Source: Przewalskia tangutica
Taxonomy: Eukaryota > Streptophyta > Magnoliopsida > Solanales > Solanaceae
Direction of reading: 5' to 3'
NCBI GenBank assembly: GCA_029844215.1
Contig: CM056738.1
Coordinates: 49,674,388-49,738,387, forward strand
DNA length: 64,000 bases
In this document: positions 11,870-24,016 of the stretch, in pieces
Position numbering within the stretch: the first letter of the stretch is position 1
Layout of the letters: each line of letters begins with the position of its first letter
Position numbers and translations under genes: made by a program
The notes under the pieces: generated by a model
Told to the model about the DNA's origin: nothing
Seen by the model: the letters and a program-made list of their open reading frames with translations, nothing else
Database searches by the model: none

Positions 11870-12260
11870 AGGCTACCCACGGACTCTACGACTAAGGGCA
11901 TCCGCCACAACATTGGCCTTCCCTGTGGTACAGATGTCAACATCATAATCCTTGAGCAGCTCTAACCACCGCCTCGCCGTAAGTTCACCTCTCAGTCAAG
12001 ATATACCGAGGCTCTTGTGGTGCAGATAAATATCCACATGAACCCCATACAAATAAGGCCTCCAGATCTTCAAGGCGTGAATCACCGCCGCTAACTCAAA
12101 TCATGGGGGGTAGTTCCTCTCGTGTTTCTTCACCGGGATGCATACGCTATAACCTTGCCCCACTGCATCAACACACATCCCAACCCGATGCCCGACGATC
12201 ACAATACATGACATAACCGCTCGGACCTCCGGAAGAGTAAGAACGGCGCCGCCGCCTCCT
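11870..12260 (-). pseudogene. RNase H domain of M1
   Basis: On the minus strand KKHERNYPP (about 12120) is followed by LELAAVIHALKIWRPYLYG and later by LLKDYDVD and GKANVVADALSRR (about 11890). This is the characteristic second half of a Ty3/gypsy RNase H, which degrades the RNA of the DNA hybrid during reverse transcription. The first half (about 12130-12260) is badly eroded. A frame change sits between NYPP and LELAA. Confidence 0.8.
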
Positions 12261-12319
12261 TCAGAATCGGAAACCCCGCCACAAGCATCACCATCAAACT
12301 TAGCCGCTTTCCGAGTCAC

Positions 12320-13262
12320 CTAGTCAATGGTGCAGATGAAGCAAACTTCTCCACGAACCGATAGTAACTCGCAAGGCCCGTAAAATCGCGCACCTGTCGG
12401 AGTAGTAGTTCAGGCCAAGTCCCGATCGCCGATCTTGGCCGATCTACCAATACCATCGGCCCCACAATATGCCCAAGAAAAGCCACCGGCTAACCAAAAC
12501 TCACATTTGGAAAACTTGGCGATAATCGCTGGTCTCGAGAATCACAAGACAAGCCTCAAATGCCCGCATGCTCCGCTCTGAGCGAATAAACCAAGATATC
12601 ATCGATGAACACTATCACAAACGTGTCCAAAATGGCTTGAACACTGGTTCATCAAATCCATGAATACCACGAGCATCGTCAACCCAAAAGACATGACTGA
12701 ACTCATAATGCCCGTATCGTCCGAATGCGCCCCGGGACATCCGCCTCGACTGCACTGATGATAGCCCGATCGCAGATCAATCTTGAGAAACATCTCGCAC
12801 TCGCACCGGGTCGAACAAATCATCAATCCCGGGAAGCGGGTATTCGTTTTAATGGTCACCTTGTTCACCGTCAGATCAACACACATGCGCAGCTGGCCCC
12901 GCCCTTCTTCTTACGAACAATACCGGCCCCTGGGAGAAACACTAGGTCCGATGAAGCCCTTCTCCAAAGAAATCTCTCACCGTCCTTCAACTCTCTCAAC
13001 TCGGCATGCCATTCTCAGATGGCGGAATGGAAATAGGCCGAGTGTCCGCAAAGACATCAATACAAAACTCTATCTCCTCTCGTGAGGATACAGGAGGTCA
13101 TCCGAAACACGTTGGGAACTCTCGACTACCGAATCGATCAAAATCTGCACCGCAGCCTCGTGATCAAACACCCGAACGAGATGGTAGATGCATTCTTCGC
13201 ACCATCTTCCTAGCCTCGAGGTAGGAAATAAACCTACCTGCCGATACATGTTTCCTCCCACT
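12320..13262 (-). pseudogene. Reverse transcriptase of M1
   Basis: Motifs appear in the right order on the minus strand. LEARKMVRR and the linker region are near 13230, KGFIGPSVSP near 12960, MCVDLTVNKVTIK near 12860 and KIDLRSGYHQC near 12780. MSFGL and VFMDLMNQ follow near 12690-12650. The catalytic FIDDILVYS block is at about 12583-12609, with the two Asp of FIDD at 12598-12603. The catalytic residues are intact but the frame is broken repeatedly. Solo LTR S1 lies directly upstream, between protease and RT. No other RT was found in the window. Confidence 0.86.
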
Positions 13263-13335
13263 CAACAACCTGGCCTCAGAAAATGGAACTGCACTCACTC
13301 TCTCTCTCAGTCTACATTGGCATAGCAGAAGCTAA

Positions 13336-13340
13336 CCAAT
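13336..13340. repeat. Target site duplication of S1, left copy
   Basis: CCAAT; the right copy is at 16743-16747. Confidence 0.85.
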
Positions 13341-16300
13341 TGTCACGACCGAACCTGCCCGCGGATCGTGCCTTACCCTGCACCCTAGTGATACAACATC
13401 GAGTAATCGGAATATAAATCAATAACACGAAAGAAATGAAGTATGAAACAATAACTGAGAAAACTTGCCTTCTAAGATATATAAATATCAACTAGAATAG
13501 CATATCCTTTTTTTTTTACACTCGCCACAACAAGAGACATGCACTCTAAGAGTGACATGACAACAATGGCGGACAGGCCCCGCCATACCCCAATGTAAGC
13601 ACCTACTACGACAGAGACTATACCACCGATAAGCCTCCGAGAAACGGAGCTTCCCAAACGCTGAATCGTGACCACGAGAGCTAGGATCAACGATCGTGTA
13701 CTCAACTCATGCAGATGAACGCAGCTTCGGGCGAGGTCAAGATAACAGTACCAAGTGAAATCAAAATATTGTAAATGAAATCATAGTAGTCTATATAAAG
13801 AAGGAGACATGTATGATAACCAAACTACGCTTCACAATAAATAAGCAAATATGTCGTCGTGACTCACGCCTCAAAGTCATCACTCAAATATAACAACGGG
13901 TCTCACGCCCACAACATCAATCATGCCTGTGGAATACCTTCCTCATCGCCGGCTACCTATGATATAAAAGCACCAAGGAATACACTGAACACCGTGTCCC
14001 ACTCGTGTCATCATAAAACCGCACGGTAAGTACGAAGGCATAGCCGACTACTAAAACCTACAAGATAACAAGGTCATAAATCAGATCATGAGATCTGCTT
14101 GCATCATTACATGATCAAAGCCGCCACTCGCCTACGTGATCTAATGCGCGCCTAGCCTCGAACTTCCCGCACTCCGCATAGGCCACCCAATGGCCCGCAT
14201 GAGGAATTCCCGCATCGGTAGCTACTCCCAAGATCCGCTCGACTCGCAGTCCGCATTTGACCACATGCACCGCATGACCATATAGGCCGCACACTAACTC
14301 GAACTCGTAGCTCCGCATAGGTCCCTGACCCGCATGAGGTATCCTCGAATCATAGTCACACGCATCGCTCGAGTATTACCCGCACGGAGGCGCCTTAACC
14401 TCCGGATCATGTCAAGGTGAGTGGTACAATACCAACATAACGGTGATAGTTAAACAACATAAGCACGATCGGCGGAAACCCTTTACACAAACATCACAAG
14501 ATACTAACACACGTAGCATCCTAACATGTTTACTTATCAAACCAACAAGAAAGTATTACAAGGCTATCACAAACCAACACAATCAATGTTATTCACACAA
14601 GATACTTTCTACTTTATGTTAAACAAGTTCGGGTTTTTATTCCCAAAGTACTTCATACATTAACTCTTTAAAAGATACGTTACTTTCACAAAAGTCACAC
14701 AATACCCGTAGTATAAAAAAATAGAGTGACTATCTTTTAAGTAAACCAAAACACTTGCCTTTGTAAAATCAAGTAACAACATTATTTTCCAAACGTTCAA
14801 GTTTGCCTAATTTTTAATACTCAAGTTTCTCATTTTCGAAAGGTTTCGTAGTTCATAGTTTTAATCACTTAATGATGTAATTCTCCTTTAAAACAATTTG
14901 AGAAGCATATACCTTATATGTGAGTAGGTTATTCTTGTTTATAACCATCTTATAACAGCAGCCATGATCTAGGAAATGTAATATCGTTTTGTCTCATCTT
15001 AGCTTCTATGCATATGGGGATTTCTACTGGTTTTAATAATACTTGATTAGTCAAAACATTTCCCTTTATTAGCGCTGCTGTGGTCTGTTCGATACTTATT
15101 CTGATTTTCGAAATCAGTAAAGCATTATTCCTTTTTAAAAACCAAGTACTCATTACTCACGAATGAGGTTTCACACATTTTTTTTAACAAAATTCAATTA
15201 AGTCAAGTCTCTTATCTTTTAAGAATAAGTCTCTTAACTTCTAAAATCGATAAACCATTCTTTTTACTTCTCTTAAGCCGTTATACCTAACTTCCCATAA
15301 AGCTAGTATAACTCTTAATCTTTTAAAACCAAGTATTACTCTTCTGCTAAAAATGATTCAGTATTCTTTTGAAATACTTCAAGATTATTCAGGCTTAAGT
15401 CAAAAGACATTGCCGTAATTATTATTCAGGCTTAAGTCAAAAGACATTGTCGTAATTATTATTCAGTTAACACACGTACGTCTACCGTACTATATATACT
15501 TTAAAATATCATGCTCAAGAGTATAGGAAGAATCACATACCTCGTGACGATTATCGACTATTAGCAAACGCCCAAAGATCAGAGTCCCGCTTAGCCTTTT
15601 CCACCCTCCGAGTAGAATACGCTACTCACGATTTCAACCTATAACGGTTATACAAGTCTATCAAAGTCTAGACTACTCGGTAGAATAAATCTAGATACAA
15701 GATTCTACGGAAAATTGACAAAGACTTCCTTACCCGCCAAACTTCACAAGTTCATCAGAATACACCCTATGTAAGTACATTCAATTCTCTTCTTATATAC
15801 TTTCCTCAGATATACCTTATACTTAATTCTTATACTTCAATAGTATATAAACTCAATTACAATAGGAGACAAGATATTACCTCGATAAGCCCATAATTAT
15901 CCAAGTTTAAATGCCGATCCCGAGCAACGCTTAGCTCCTACTCAAGCGCCCAACCCGCCTCCAAACAACCCTTAGAAGTTCTACGCAACTTCTACTTAAT
16001 ACTTCAACCGGCTATGAAGATTTTCCTTAGGGTTTCGGTTTGAGACAAAAAGGACAAAAGGTAGTATTTCTGCTCTACGATAGAGGTAACTTTGGAATAC
16101 TACAAGGTATAAGGCTAAGGTATTTTGGTATAAAGAACTATACTTGAGAGTATTTTCTACCAAGAGTGGGGTACCTCTCGCCACACCACTAGGTGTACCC
16201 ATCGGCCAAGGCCTCTAGGAGGGTGTGTACCTCGGCCAAGGCCTCACGAAAGGGGAGGGACTCGACGAGCCTCAACTAAAGGAGAGGGATTTTCAAGACT

Positions 16301-16742
16301 TGGAAGTCATTCGGCGGATGAAGAAGTCTTCAAGTTTGGGGTATTTATAGGAAACCGACGGACAAGATCAAGCTTGGGGCAAGGTGGAGCGCCAAGATGT
16401 GCCCAAGTGCACCCTAACCTACTCCACAAAACATGGACCCAAGTTTTGTGCCACAAAACAAGCCACAAACAAGCCACAAACACGCCCAATCGCCCGCCGG
16501 ACGCCATTACCGCCCACTGAGGTGACAAGTGTCACCTCTCGTTGGTCCAAAATATTACGCCTCTCGAAAAATCCGCAAAAATTAAAAATGATATAGCCGG
16601 AATTTTCCCTTCGCAAGTTTTGTAAAACGCTTTTTAAAAACGATTCTAATCAAAGTGTCAGGTACAAAAATCGCCCCAGGCCTAATCTTAAGGCTAAACT
16701 TCTACGCACGCCTTACGCATACTACCGAAATACGGTATAACA
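13341..16742 (-). mobile_element. S1: solo LTR inserted in M1 pol
   Basis: A complete 3402-bp minus-orientation LTR from TGTCACGACC (13341) to TATAACA (16742), with no internal sequence attached. It is flanked by a perfect 5-bp target duplication, CCAAT, at 13336-13340 and 16743-16747. The minus-strand TATA box is at 16342. Protease ends with the GMDWL region on one side and pol continues on the other, so the insertion is inside the reading frame. Solo LTRs arise when the two LTRs of an inserted element recombine. Confidence 0.92.
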
Positions 16743-16747
16743 CCAAT
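16743..16747. repeat. Target site duplication of S1, right copy
   Basis: CCAAT, identical to 13336-13340. Confidence 0.85.
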
Positions 16748-16759
16748 CCATACCCATGA

Positions 16760-17022
16760 TCACGCCGAATCACCATGTCCAACTCTATCAAGTCGGCTAG
16801 TGGTCCGACGATCGCATAAAGTCACCGACAAGCTCTATATACCCGCCGAGCTACCACCGAATCACCCACTGGCGTAGCTACCTCGAAAGGGTCTATGGAC
16901 TCAGGCTTTATCCCTATCCTACTAGCAACAAGGGGAGATATATAGGACAGAGTAGAACCCGGATCTATCAAGGCATACATCAAACCCGAACCGATAAGGT
17001 ACCGCGATTTACATCAGCGAGG
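16760..17022 (-). pseudogene. Aspartic protease of M1
   Basis: The minus strand reads clearly for about 60 codons: MYALIDPGSTLSYISPLVA, then IDPFEVATPVGDSVVARRVY, then LADLIELDMV and a GMDWL-like end at the S1 insertion site. The active-site triad is DPG, not the DTG/DSG usual in cellular proteases; DPG is common in plant chromoviruses. The enzyme would cut the gag-pol polyprotein. It is broken by a frame change after VARRVYRAC, and the rest of pol is 3.4 kb away because of S1. Confidence 0.85.
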
Positions 17023-17024
17023 CC

Positions 17025-18310
17025 TCCCGATCCGCTTCTACCGACAAGGCACAAACGCGTTCTCGAGGACCGCTAGAACTGGGACCCGTGCCACGACCTC
17101 GCCACACTGGCCGCCCATGAGTACCTTGCCTCCGGGCGAGTAATCAGGAGATGAAGAAGACCACGAACGAACTCAGTAGCCGACTTACCATCAAGATCGC
17201 CTCGCCTGACAAGCCGCAGTGACTCGCCGCCACAATCAGAATAAACTCCCGTAGCGCACCACAATTCCCGGCGGATCTACCGTGACGGCTACACCGGTGG
17301 GTGGTCCCGATCGCCGCATTTCGCCGCTCGACGCTCAAGTCCTCGCCCCGGTTCGCCTCGAATATCCCCGCCGTGGCCGAGGACGGTGCAGAGTACTCGA
17401 GCCGCCGTGGTGCAAATCTAGATCGCCGCCGAGGCCGCCACCACGAGAAGCTACCAAAAGACTCGCTGCCCCGTCTTCTTCTCGCCGTCACAACCCGCTT
17501 CCTCTACGCCTCGCATCCAAGTGCATGAGCTCGCATGCGTAATATCCATGCTCGTCAAGAGCCACACCCGCACAAGACTCGCCATATAATCATCTAGCCC
17601 GTGACGAGCGATGCACCCCGCCCTACATATCTCGCTACCAATGCAGGACATATCGAGCCAACGAATCAAACTCAACGCTGTACTCCCTAATCGCGCCCTC
17701 CTTCTGCCTCAAAGAATAAAAATCGCCGGTCCGCGCCTCTCATCCGCGAGGCAAGAAGTGAGTGAGGAAAGCCTCCGAGAACTCATCCTAAGTAGCCGGG
17801 ACGCTGCTTTCCCGATAACTCCCACGAATCAAACCAATCGACTATGGTATCACGCAGCCCATGCGAACCGGCGTCACGCACTCGGTCTCAAGCCTCGATC
17901 ACCCGCATGATCCTCTCAGAATCGACGGATGAACTCCTCGCGATCATCCTCCGACCTCGACCCGTAAAACTCGCGGCTACAACTCAGAAATCCCGTAGTC
18001 TCAAATCGTCGCCTCGTGAACCACGGTACTACTGGGCCGGAACTGAATCGCCGATCCACTGCCTCATGTTCGCCACGATCCCGCCGTGAATCGCCATCTC
18101 TCAGAATCTATATCATCCGCTTCCAGCCGCTGGACCGAGGTGTAGGTATCGTGGTCTCATCACCACGGCCGCGACTAAACCCTTCGGGGTCGGGCGCCGT
18201 GGAACTCGGCCGTCTCGTATAGACGGGTCCGAGCCTCGTGATTCTAGGTGTCCCACTAGCGCCTCCTCGCCGCTTGCCCTTCGGGCCCGGATTGCCTTAC
18301 GTGGAGGCAT
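17025..18310 (-). pseudogene. gag of M1
   Basis: Starts with the ATG at 18308-18310 (minus), giving MPPRKAIRARRASGEEA, the usual basic start of this family. The capsid core is recognisable around 17450-17650, with a GLDDYMASLVRV block followed by MDITHASS. A zinc knuckle is not clearly preserved; a Cys-rich stretch near 17220 may be its remnant. The PBS is about 190 bp upstream. Frameshifts throughout make it dead. Gag forms the particle that packages element RNA. Confidence 0.75.
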
Positions 18311-18493
18311 AATCACATGTAAAAGTGGATACGTTGAAGGGTCCAACTTATAACACCTCTAAGGCACGATCTCGAACGAGAAGAATGGAACCAATCCTAA
18401 ATATCCGATAGCCTCTCGATTATTGGTGTGGTGCACAACACACCGATAATCAAGACTTACTAGATACGGTCTCAGACACTTTCCGAGATTAAT

Positions 18494-18505
18494 CGCTCGA
18501 TACTA
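18494..18505 (-). promoter_or_regulatory. Primer binding site of M1
   Basis: The minus strand after the LTR end (TGACA, then AAAG) reads TAGTATCGAGCG. This resembles the 3' complement of initiator-Met tRNA, the usual primer of plant Ty3/gypsy elements, with small differences. Confidence 0.65.
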
Positions 18506-18509
18506 CTTT

Positions 18510-20748
18510 TGTCACGACCCGCTCGGGCGTGATCGTGCCTTACCCGCACCCAAGTAGTCATACATCGAGTAATCGCGGAATATAAAAACAAGACATGAAA
18601 CAATGTAAAATGAGACACGCTTTATGTGAGAAAATGTCGCTTTCGGCATATATATATATATATCAAAATCGCGCTTACATCCCAACTGCATAATAGACTA
18701 CGCACTTCTGGCGAAGTAAACAACTATGGCGACAGGCCCGCCATACCCTCGATCAGACAAAACTATCTACAACAGGAGATCATACCCAAAAGTCGAGCCT
18801 CCGAGAAGACGGAGCTCATGACACCAACGCAAAAGATCCTAAGGACGCGATCTAGCACTGCCGCTCTTACCGCGCAGATGAACGCAGCCCCGGGCGAGGT
18901 CAAGATAACAGTACTAAGTATGTGAAACTGTAAAGTACTTAAATGAAATCATATCATTTTAAAACCAATTTTACAAATATGCACGAAACAACCAAGGTAA
19001 CCGCACATAGTGTCACATCATAAACAAGAGCAACAATAGGTTAGGTCTTTTCTAGGCTGCGAATGATCGAAGCAGGGCCAATCGCCCATAGTATCATTAT
19101 GCAAGTCTAACTCGACTCGTAGTCCGCATAGGCCACTCACATAGGCCCGCATAGGGTATAACCCCGCATCGAGGGTAGCTACTCCTCGGCATCGTCCTGA
19201 ACTCGTAGTCCGCATGGCCACATAGACCGCATGAGGTATAACCCCGCACACTAACCTGGAACTCAGAGTTCGCATAGGTCCCTGGACCCGCATGAGGTAT
19301 TCTCGAATCACGGTCCTGCATCACCGAGTCTACCCCGCATAAGAGGGCAAATTTAACCCCTGAACATTTCAAGAGGCGAGTGATATTATACTAACATAAT
19401 ACTTATCGTTAAACAACATAAGCACAACAAGAATACTTCTTATACAAACGTTATAAGACACTAACACACATAACATCATATTATGTCTACTTTTCAAACA
19501 AGCTTATTACACATGTAAATCAATACAAGGTTTTTATAAAGTAATAAGTAAATAGCCTTTTATCTTTCTTAAGTTGTTATACCTAACTTCCCATAAAGCT
19601 AGTATAACTCTTAAGCTTTTAAAACCAAACATTTCTCTTCATAAAAATGACTCAAAGATTCTTTTGAAATGCTTTAAGATCCTTATTATTCAGGCTTAAG
19701 TCGCAAGACATTGCCGTAGGTATTATTCAGGCTTAAGTCAAAAGACATTGTCGTAGTTATTATTCAGGCTTAAGTCAAAAGACATTGCCGTAGTTATTAT
19801 TCAGGCTTAAGTCAAAAGACATTGCCGTAGTTATTATTCAGTTAACACACGTACGCTCACCGTACTACATATATATTTAAAATATCATGCTCAAGAATAT
19901 AGAAGAATCACATACCTTCTCGCGAAACCACCGCCAAGTCGAATATGTCGCAGAGAATCAACCTATAATAGTCGACACGCCTATCAACGCCTAGACTACT
20001 CAGAAATGTCTAAGTAGAGGGTTCTCTGCTCTATGGAAAATTGGGCAGCACTTCCCTACCCGCCAAGCTACTCAAGTTCATCAGAAAAACAAATTCTATG
20101 TAAGCATAGTTCAATTATTCTTCATTTATACCCTTCTACTGTGATTACAGTTCAATTCTATTCTTTAATATCCTTCTAAGTAGTTTATACTTATTCCTAT
20201 ACTTCTACAGTATGTATTCTCTAATTACAAAAAGAAGGATAAGATTATTTACCTCGGTAAGCCCAAAATTATCCAAGTTAAAAGTCGATCCTGAGCAAGG
20301 TTTAGCTCCTAATTTGTACGCTCCGATAGCTCCAAGAACCCTTAGAAGTTCTTCACAACTTCTACTAAGTACTAAGGGATTTGGGCTAGGATATTTAGGA
20401 ATAGTAACTATACTGAAGACAACATTTCTACCAAGGGAGTGGTAGGATCTGCTAGGACTACTAGGCTAGAGGGGGGGGTGTTTCGGCCAAGGCCTTCACA
20501 AGGGGAGGGGGGAGTGTTGGACGAAAATCTCACAAGGGAGAGGGAAGGATTTTAGACTTGGAAAGTTTGTTTGTGGATGAAGAACTCTTCATCTTAAGGG
20601 GGGTATTTATAGGTCAAGAAATGGCCAACCAATGGCCAAGATTAAGCCAAGTGCTAGGCAAGTGTAAGGTCAAGATTAGGGCAAGTGTACTTTATCCAAC
20701 TACCACACAAAATATCCTACCAACTCCATGACAAAATAGCCATTCCAA
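18510..20748 (-). repeat. 5' LTR of M1, outer end lost
   Basis: Minus-orientation LTR from TGTCACGACC (18510) to 20748, paired with 7747-10222. It stops at TTCCAA, where the partner continues for about another 280 bp to TATAACA, so the U3 start is missing. The TATA box at 20604-20611 remains. It has four tandem copies of the ~37-bp repeat at 19686-19838. Confidence 0.85.
19686..19838 (-). repeat. Four-copy ~37-bp tandem repeat in LTR
   Basis: Unit: TTATTATTCAGG followed by CTTAAGTCAAAAGACATTGC and CGTAG. There are four copies here, two to three at 8925-9035, two at 15383-15466, and a single copy in most plus-strand LTRs (for example near 6448 and 25878). In M2 and M4 LTRs a longer unit of about 76 bp containing the same core is repeated (29226-29410, 34860-35045, 52618-52735). 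Confidence 0.8.
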
Positions 20749-21385
20749 AGAATCTCAAGCTACTAGAGTTAGAGAGATGTTTCTCTCACTAGGCGAAAAT
20801 GCTCTCAACATTTTTTCCTAGTTGCTCTTCTACGTCTTCCTTCTTCTATGATTTTCATCAACTGATTTACTACACGGATTGTTCTTTGATCTAATCCATC
20901 CTAAGTTGTAGTTTGTGTGCTCATTTCACGCTCACTCTAATTGATTTGTTATAGAGTAAGGTATCTTCCTTATAGCCATGAGAAAGAATACAAAGATTTC
21001 AGCCAAAAGAATGAAAGAGATTATTTTGATTGTTCAAGATTACAAGTTACAAGATATGAATTTGAAGTTTGCATCTCCGGGGGCAAACGCCGGCGATGGC
21101 CATGAGTCGCTTCTCGAATATTGCGAAATATTCGGGACAGTGGGTGTTCTGGATATTTGCAGATCAGGAGGGTGTTCTTGGTGTGCAAGAGGGTCATGAT
21201 GGTGGTCTTGGGTTGAGAAAGCAGCTCTTGGTTTCTCCCAACCTTCCGGTGGTAACCTCGGCTAGTGTTCCGGTTGAAAAGCTTCACAATGGAGGGTTCA
21301 CGGGTCTTGACGGATTTCCCAGGTCAAATGCGGGACATGTGGGTGGTCACGGGTTGCAGGTGGGTCGTGATGGTGATAAAGGGTT
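20749..21385 (+). other. Unclassified non-LTR segment
   Basis: 637 bp unlike anything else in the window. It begins at the broken end of the M1 5' LTR and ends at an LTR fragment. A T/C-rich leader of about 230 bp precedes an ATG at 20978 that opens 73 codons (MRKNTKISAKRMKEIILIV). A second, overlapping frame from 21069 runs Gly-rich to the junction. Possibilities are the 5' end of a LINE, or a host gene piece captured by an element; I cannot tell which. No poly(A), terminal repeats or target duplication are visible. Confidence 0.4.
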
Positions 21386-22001
21386 GATTTTAGAAGTTAA
21401 GAGACTTGATCTTAAAAGATAAGAGACTTGAGGGCGTGAGACCCATAGTGATATTTGAGTGATGACTTTGAGGGCGTGAGTCCCTGACTTGACATACGAT
21501 CGCTATTTATCAGGAATCGTAGTTTGCTATCATACATGTCTCCCGCTTTATATAGACTACTATGATTTCATTTACGTGATTTTCGGCACATACTTGGTAC
21601 CGTGTGATCGACCTCCTTCGGGGCCGCTCACGCCGCAGTCGAGGTACACCGCCGCCGATCCTAGCCTCGTGGTCACAGTCATTGCTGGGAAGCTCCGCTT
21701 TCTCCCGAGGCTTATCACGGTATAGTCCCCTATCGTAGTAGGTGCTACATTCGTGGTACGGCGGCCCCGCCCCGCCATTGTTGTCATGTCACTCTTAGGT
21801 CCGTAGTAATCGCTGTGCGCAGTTGTAAAAGGGATGTAATCGCTCGCATTTAAGTTTTATATATTACGCCGAAAGGCAAATTTTCTTAGATAACTGCTTT
21901 ACACTTCGATATTTCATGTCTTGTTTTATGTTCCGATTACTCGATGTATGTCTACTTGGGTTCCCGGTAAGGCACCACTCACGCCCGGTTCGGTCGCGAC
22001 A
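21386..22001 (+). repeat. LTR 3' fragment with private deletion
   Basis: Plus-orientation LTR tail ending in GGTCGCGACA at 22001. It starts at TTGATTTTAGAAG, and its first ~113 bp are identical to 26041-26153. That includes the junction AGACTTGAGGGCGTGAGACC, where about 1.25 kb of the normal LTR is missing. Confidence 0.8.
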
Positions 22002-22160
22002 CTCGCTTGGGGCGTAATCCCCTTCTTTTACTTATTGTTGTTATGAAGGCGTGATAGTAAACCGCTACCATTGGGCGTGTAATCCCCTTCTTTATGTTGT
22101 TTAATTATTACGCCTTATATATGGCATATAATTACGTTATTCGAATTGGAGAAAGATGGA
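22002..22160. other. Unclassified spacer with duplicated motif
   Basis: About 159 bp between two LTR pieces. It contains GGCGTAATCCCCTTCTTT at about 22011-22028, and again near 22072-22092 with one extra base. It is AT-rich after that and without coding potential. It merges into LTR sequence around 22160-22180. Confidence 0.4.
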
Positions 22161-24016
22161 AAAGTGAGTAAAACGGAAGTACGCCAATTTTCCGTAGAAT
22201 TAGAGGGCTTTTTATTGGTATAAGTCTTCAATGGTAAGAAAGGCTTGATAGAAGTACTATGACCACTTTAGGAGCGAGTACTACGTGGCGTGATCTACTT
22301 GGCTACGAGTAGCCGACGTGAAGTACTTGGAGCGCTTTTGCTATTTGTCGATAATCGTCGCGAGGTATGCGAACCTCTTCCTATCCGTTTCTAGCATGAT
22401 TGTTGTGAACTATGTAGTACGGTAGACGCACGGTGTTGAACGAGTTTTGGTTGGTTTAAAACATATAGTGTTATAATAGCTTTACGGAAGTTAGTTATAA
22501 CGACTTTATATAAGTAATAGAATGATTTATTGATTTTAGAAGTTAAGAGACTTGATCTTGAAAGATAAGAGACTTAACTTATAAATGACGCTTATGAAAT
22601 GTTAAGAACTATGAATTTTGTTAAAAGTATGTGAAACCTCGTCGTGAGTAATGAGTACTTGGCTTTTAAAGAATAATGTTTTATCGATTTAAATGAGAAT
22701 AAGTATCGAACAAACCATCATAGCGCTAATAAAGGAAATGTTTTGACTAATTGTTATTAAAACCAGAGAAACCTCCATCCGCATGTGCTAAGATAAGACA
22801 AAATTGTATTACATTTCCTAGATCATGGTCAGAATAAGATTGTTATAAACAAGAATAAACGGCCACACATAAGACTCATGTTACTCAATTGTTTTAAAAG
22901 AGATTAAGACTATGAGTTATGAAACCTTTCTAAAATAAGAGACTTGAGCATTTGAAATTAGGCAAACTCAACGCTTGGAAAATAATGTCATACTTGATTT
23001 TTAAAAGAAAGTGTTCGTTTACTTAAAAATGAGTCACTCGTTTTAATACTACGTATCGTGACCTTTATAAAAGAATCGATCTTTTTTAAAGAATTTAACG
23101 ACGTAATACTGGGGTTAGAACCCGCCTTCTGCATAAAATGGAAGTACTTCAAGTCGCGTGTAACTTGCCTATGTTCGCGCTGATAGTCTTGTTGTGCAAG
23201 CATCAGATTTCTATACCACCGCCTTCTCACGAGGCCACTGATCCGTATGTATGATTCTTTATCGAGTCCCACGGACGGGCCGAGACACGATTCCACCGAT
23301 TCTTTATCGAGTCCCATGAGACGGGCCGAGACACGATTCCACCGATTCTTTATCGAGTCCCACGAGACGGGCCGATACACGTATTCCACCGTTCTTTATC
23401 GAGTCCCACGGACGGGCCGAGACACGATTCCACATGATTTATACCAGATCGCCGGCAAATGGAAGGAGTTCCACGCACGGCGGATGACTTTGGCGCGAGT
23501 CCCCGACTTGACATGACTACTTTTATGTTGTAAATCGTAGTTTGGTTATCATACATGTCTCCTGCTTTATATAGATCGCCATGATTTCATTTACGATTTC
23601 ACTTCACATACTTGGTACCAGATCGACTCCTTCGGGGCCGCGCTCATGCCGCAGTAGAGGTACATCGGCCAGGATCCTCGCCTAGATCACAGCTCAGCGG
23701 TTGGAAGCCCTGCTTCTTCTGAGGCTTATCTTTTGCATGCTACCCGAGTCCAGAGGTTCTCAGGCATTCGTGGTACGGCGGCCCCGTCCCGCCATAGTTG
23801 TTGTCACTTCTGAGGTCTGTAGTACGCCAGGCGTAGTTTGTAAAAGGATAACTGCTCGGTTTTTATGTATATATACGTAAGGCAACTGCTTTGGTTGGCC
23901 TGCTTATTTATCATGTCTCTTATTTCATGTTTATGTTTTTATTTCCACGATTTTCTCTCGATGTTGATCACCAGGTGCCCGGTAGGCACTACCACGGCCC
24001 GAGTTCGGTCGTGACA
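22161..24016 (+). repeat. 5' LTR of P2, left end missing
   Basis: Plus-orientation LTR lacking U3 and TATA; it begins in the region of the CCAATTTTCCGTAGAAT block and ends GGTCGTGACA at 24016. It carries four ~46-bp tandem units at 23254-23440. The left boundary is uncertain by some tens of bases. Confidence 0.75.
23254..23440 (+). repeat. Four-copy ~46-bp tandem repeat in the P2 LTR
   Basis: Unit GATTCTTTATCGAGTCCCA followed by CGGACGGGCCGAGACACGATTCCACC. Seven copies of a reverse-complement relative lie in solo LTR S2 (37440-37745). Confidence 0.8.

Larger units (their letters stand above)
7747..20748 (-). mobile_element. M1: Tekay-type Ty3/gypsy element with all pol domains
   Basis: On the minus strand: 5' LTR 18510-20748 (its outer end lost), PBS 18494-18505, gag 17025-18310, protease about 16760-17022, solo LTR S1 inserted at 13341-16742, RT 12320-13262, RNase H 11870-12260, integrase 10660-11842, chromodomain-like tail 10375-10660, PPT 10223-10233, 3' LTR 7747-10222. 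Without S1 the internal part is about 4.9 kb. The two LTRs share private deletions, notably a shortened block near 9540-9600 and 20315-20400, so they are a true pair. Gag and pol are broken by many small indels. It is the only element here with RT, so it shows what the autonomous parent looked like. Confidence 0.88.

Noticed and set aside
11559..11871. Overlapping plus-strand frames of 88-101 codons
   Set aside because: Antisense of the integrase zinc domain of M1.
18649..18664. AT dinucleotide run as a regulatory element
   Set aside because: A short TA/AT microsatellite at the same LTR position in many copies; variable in length and without a consistent promoter context.
23254..23440. Possible CRISPR-like array
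   Set aside because: Units are head-to-tail without unique spacers and lie inside an LTR of a plant retrotransposon; it is a minisatellite.
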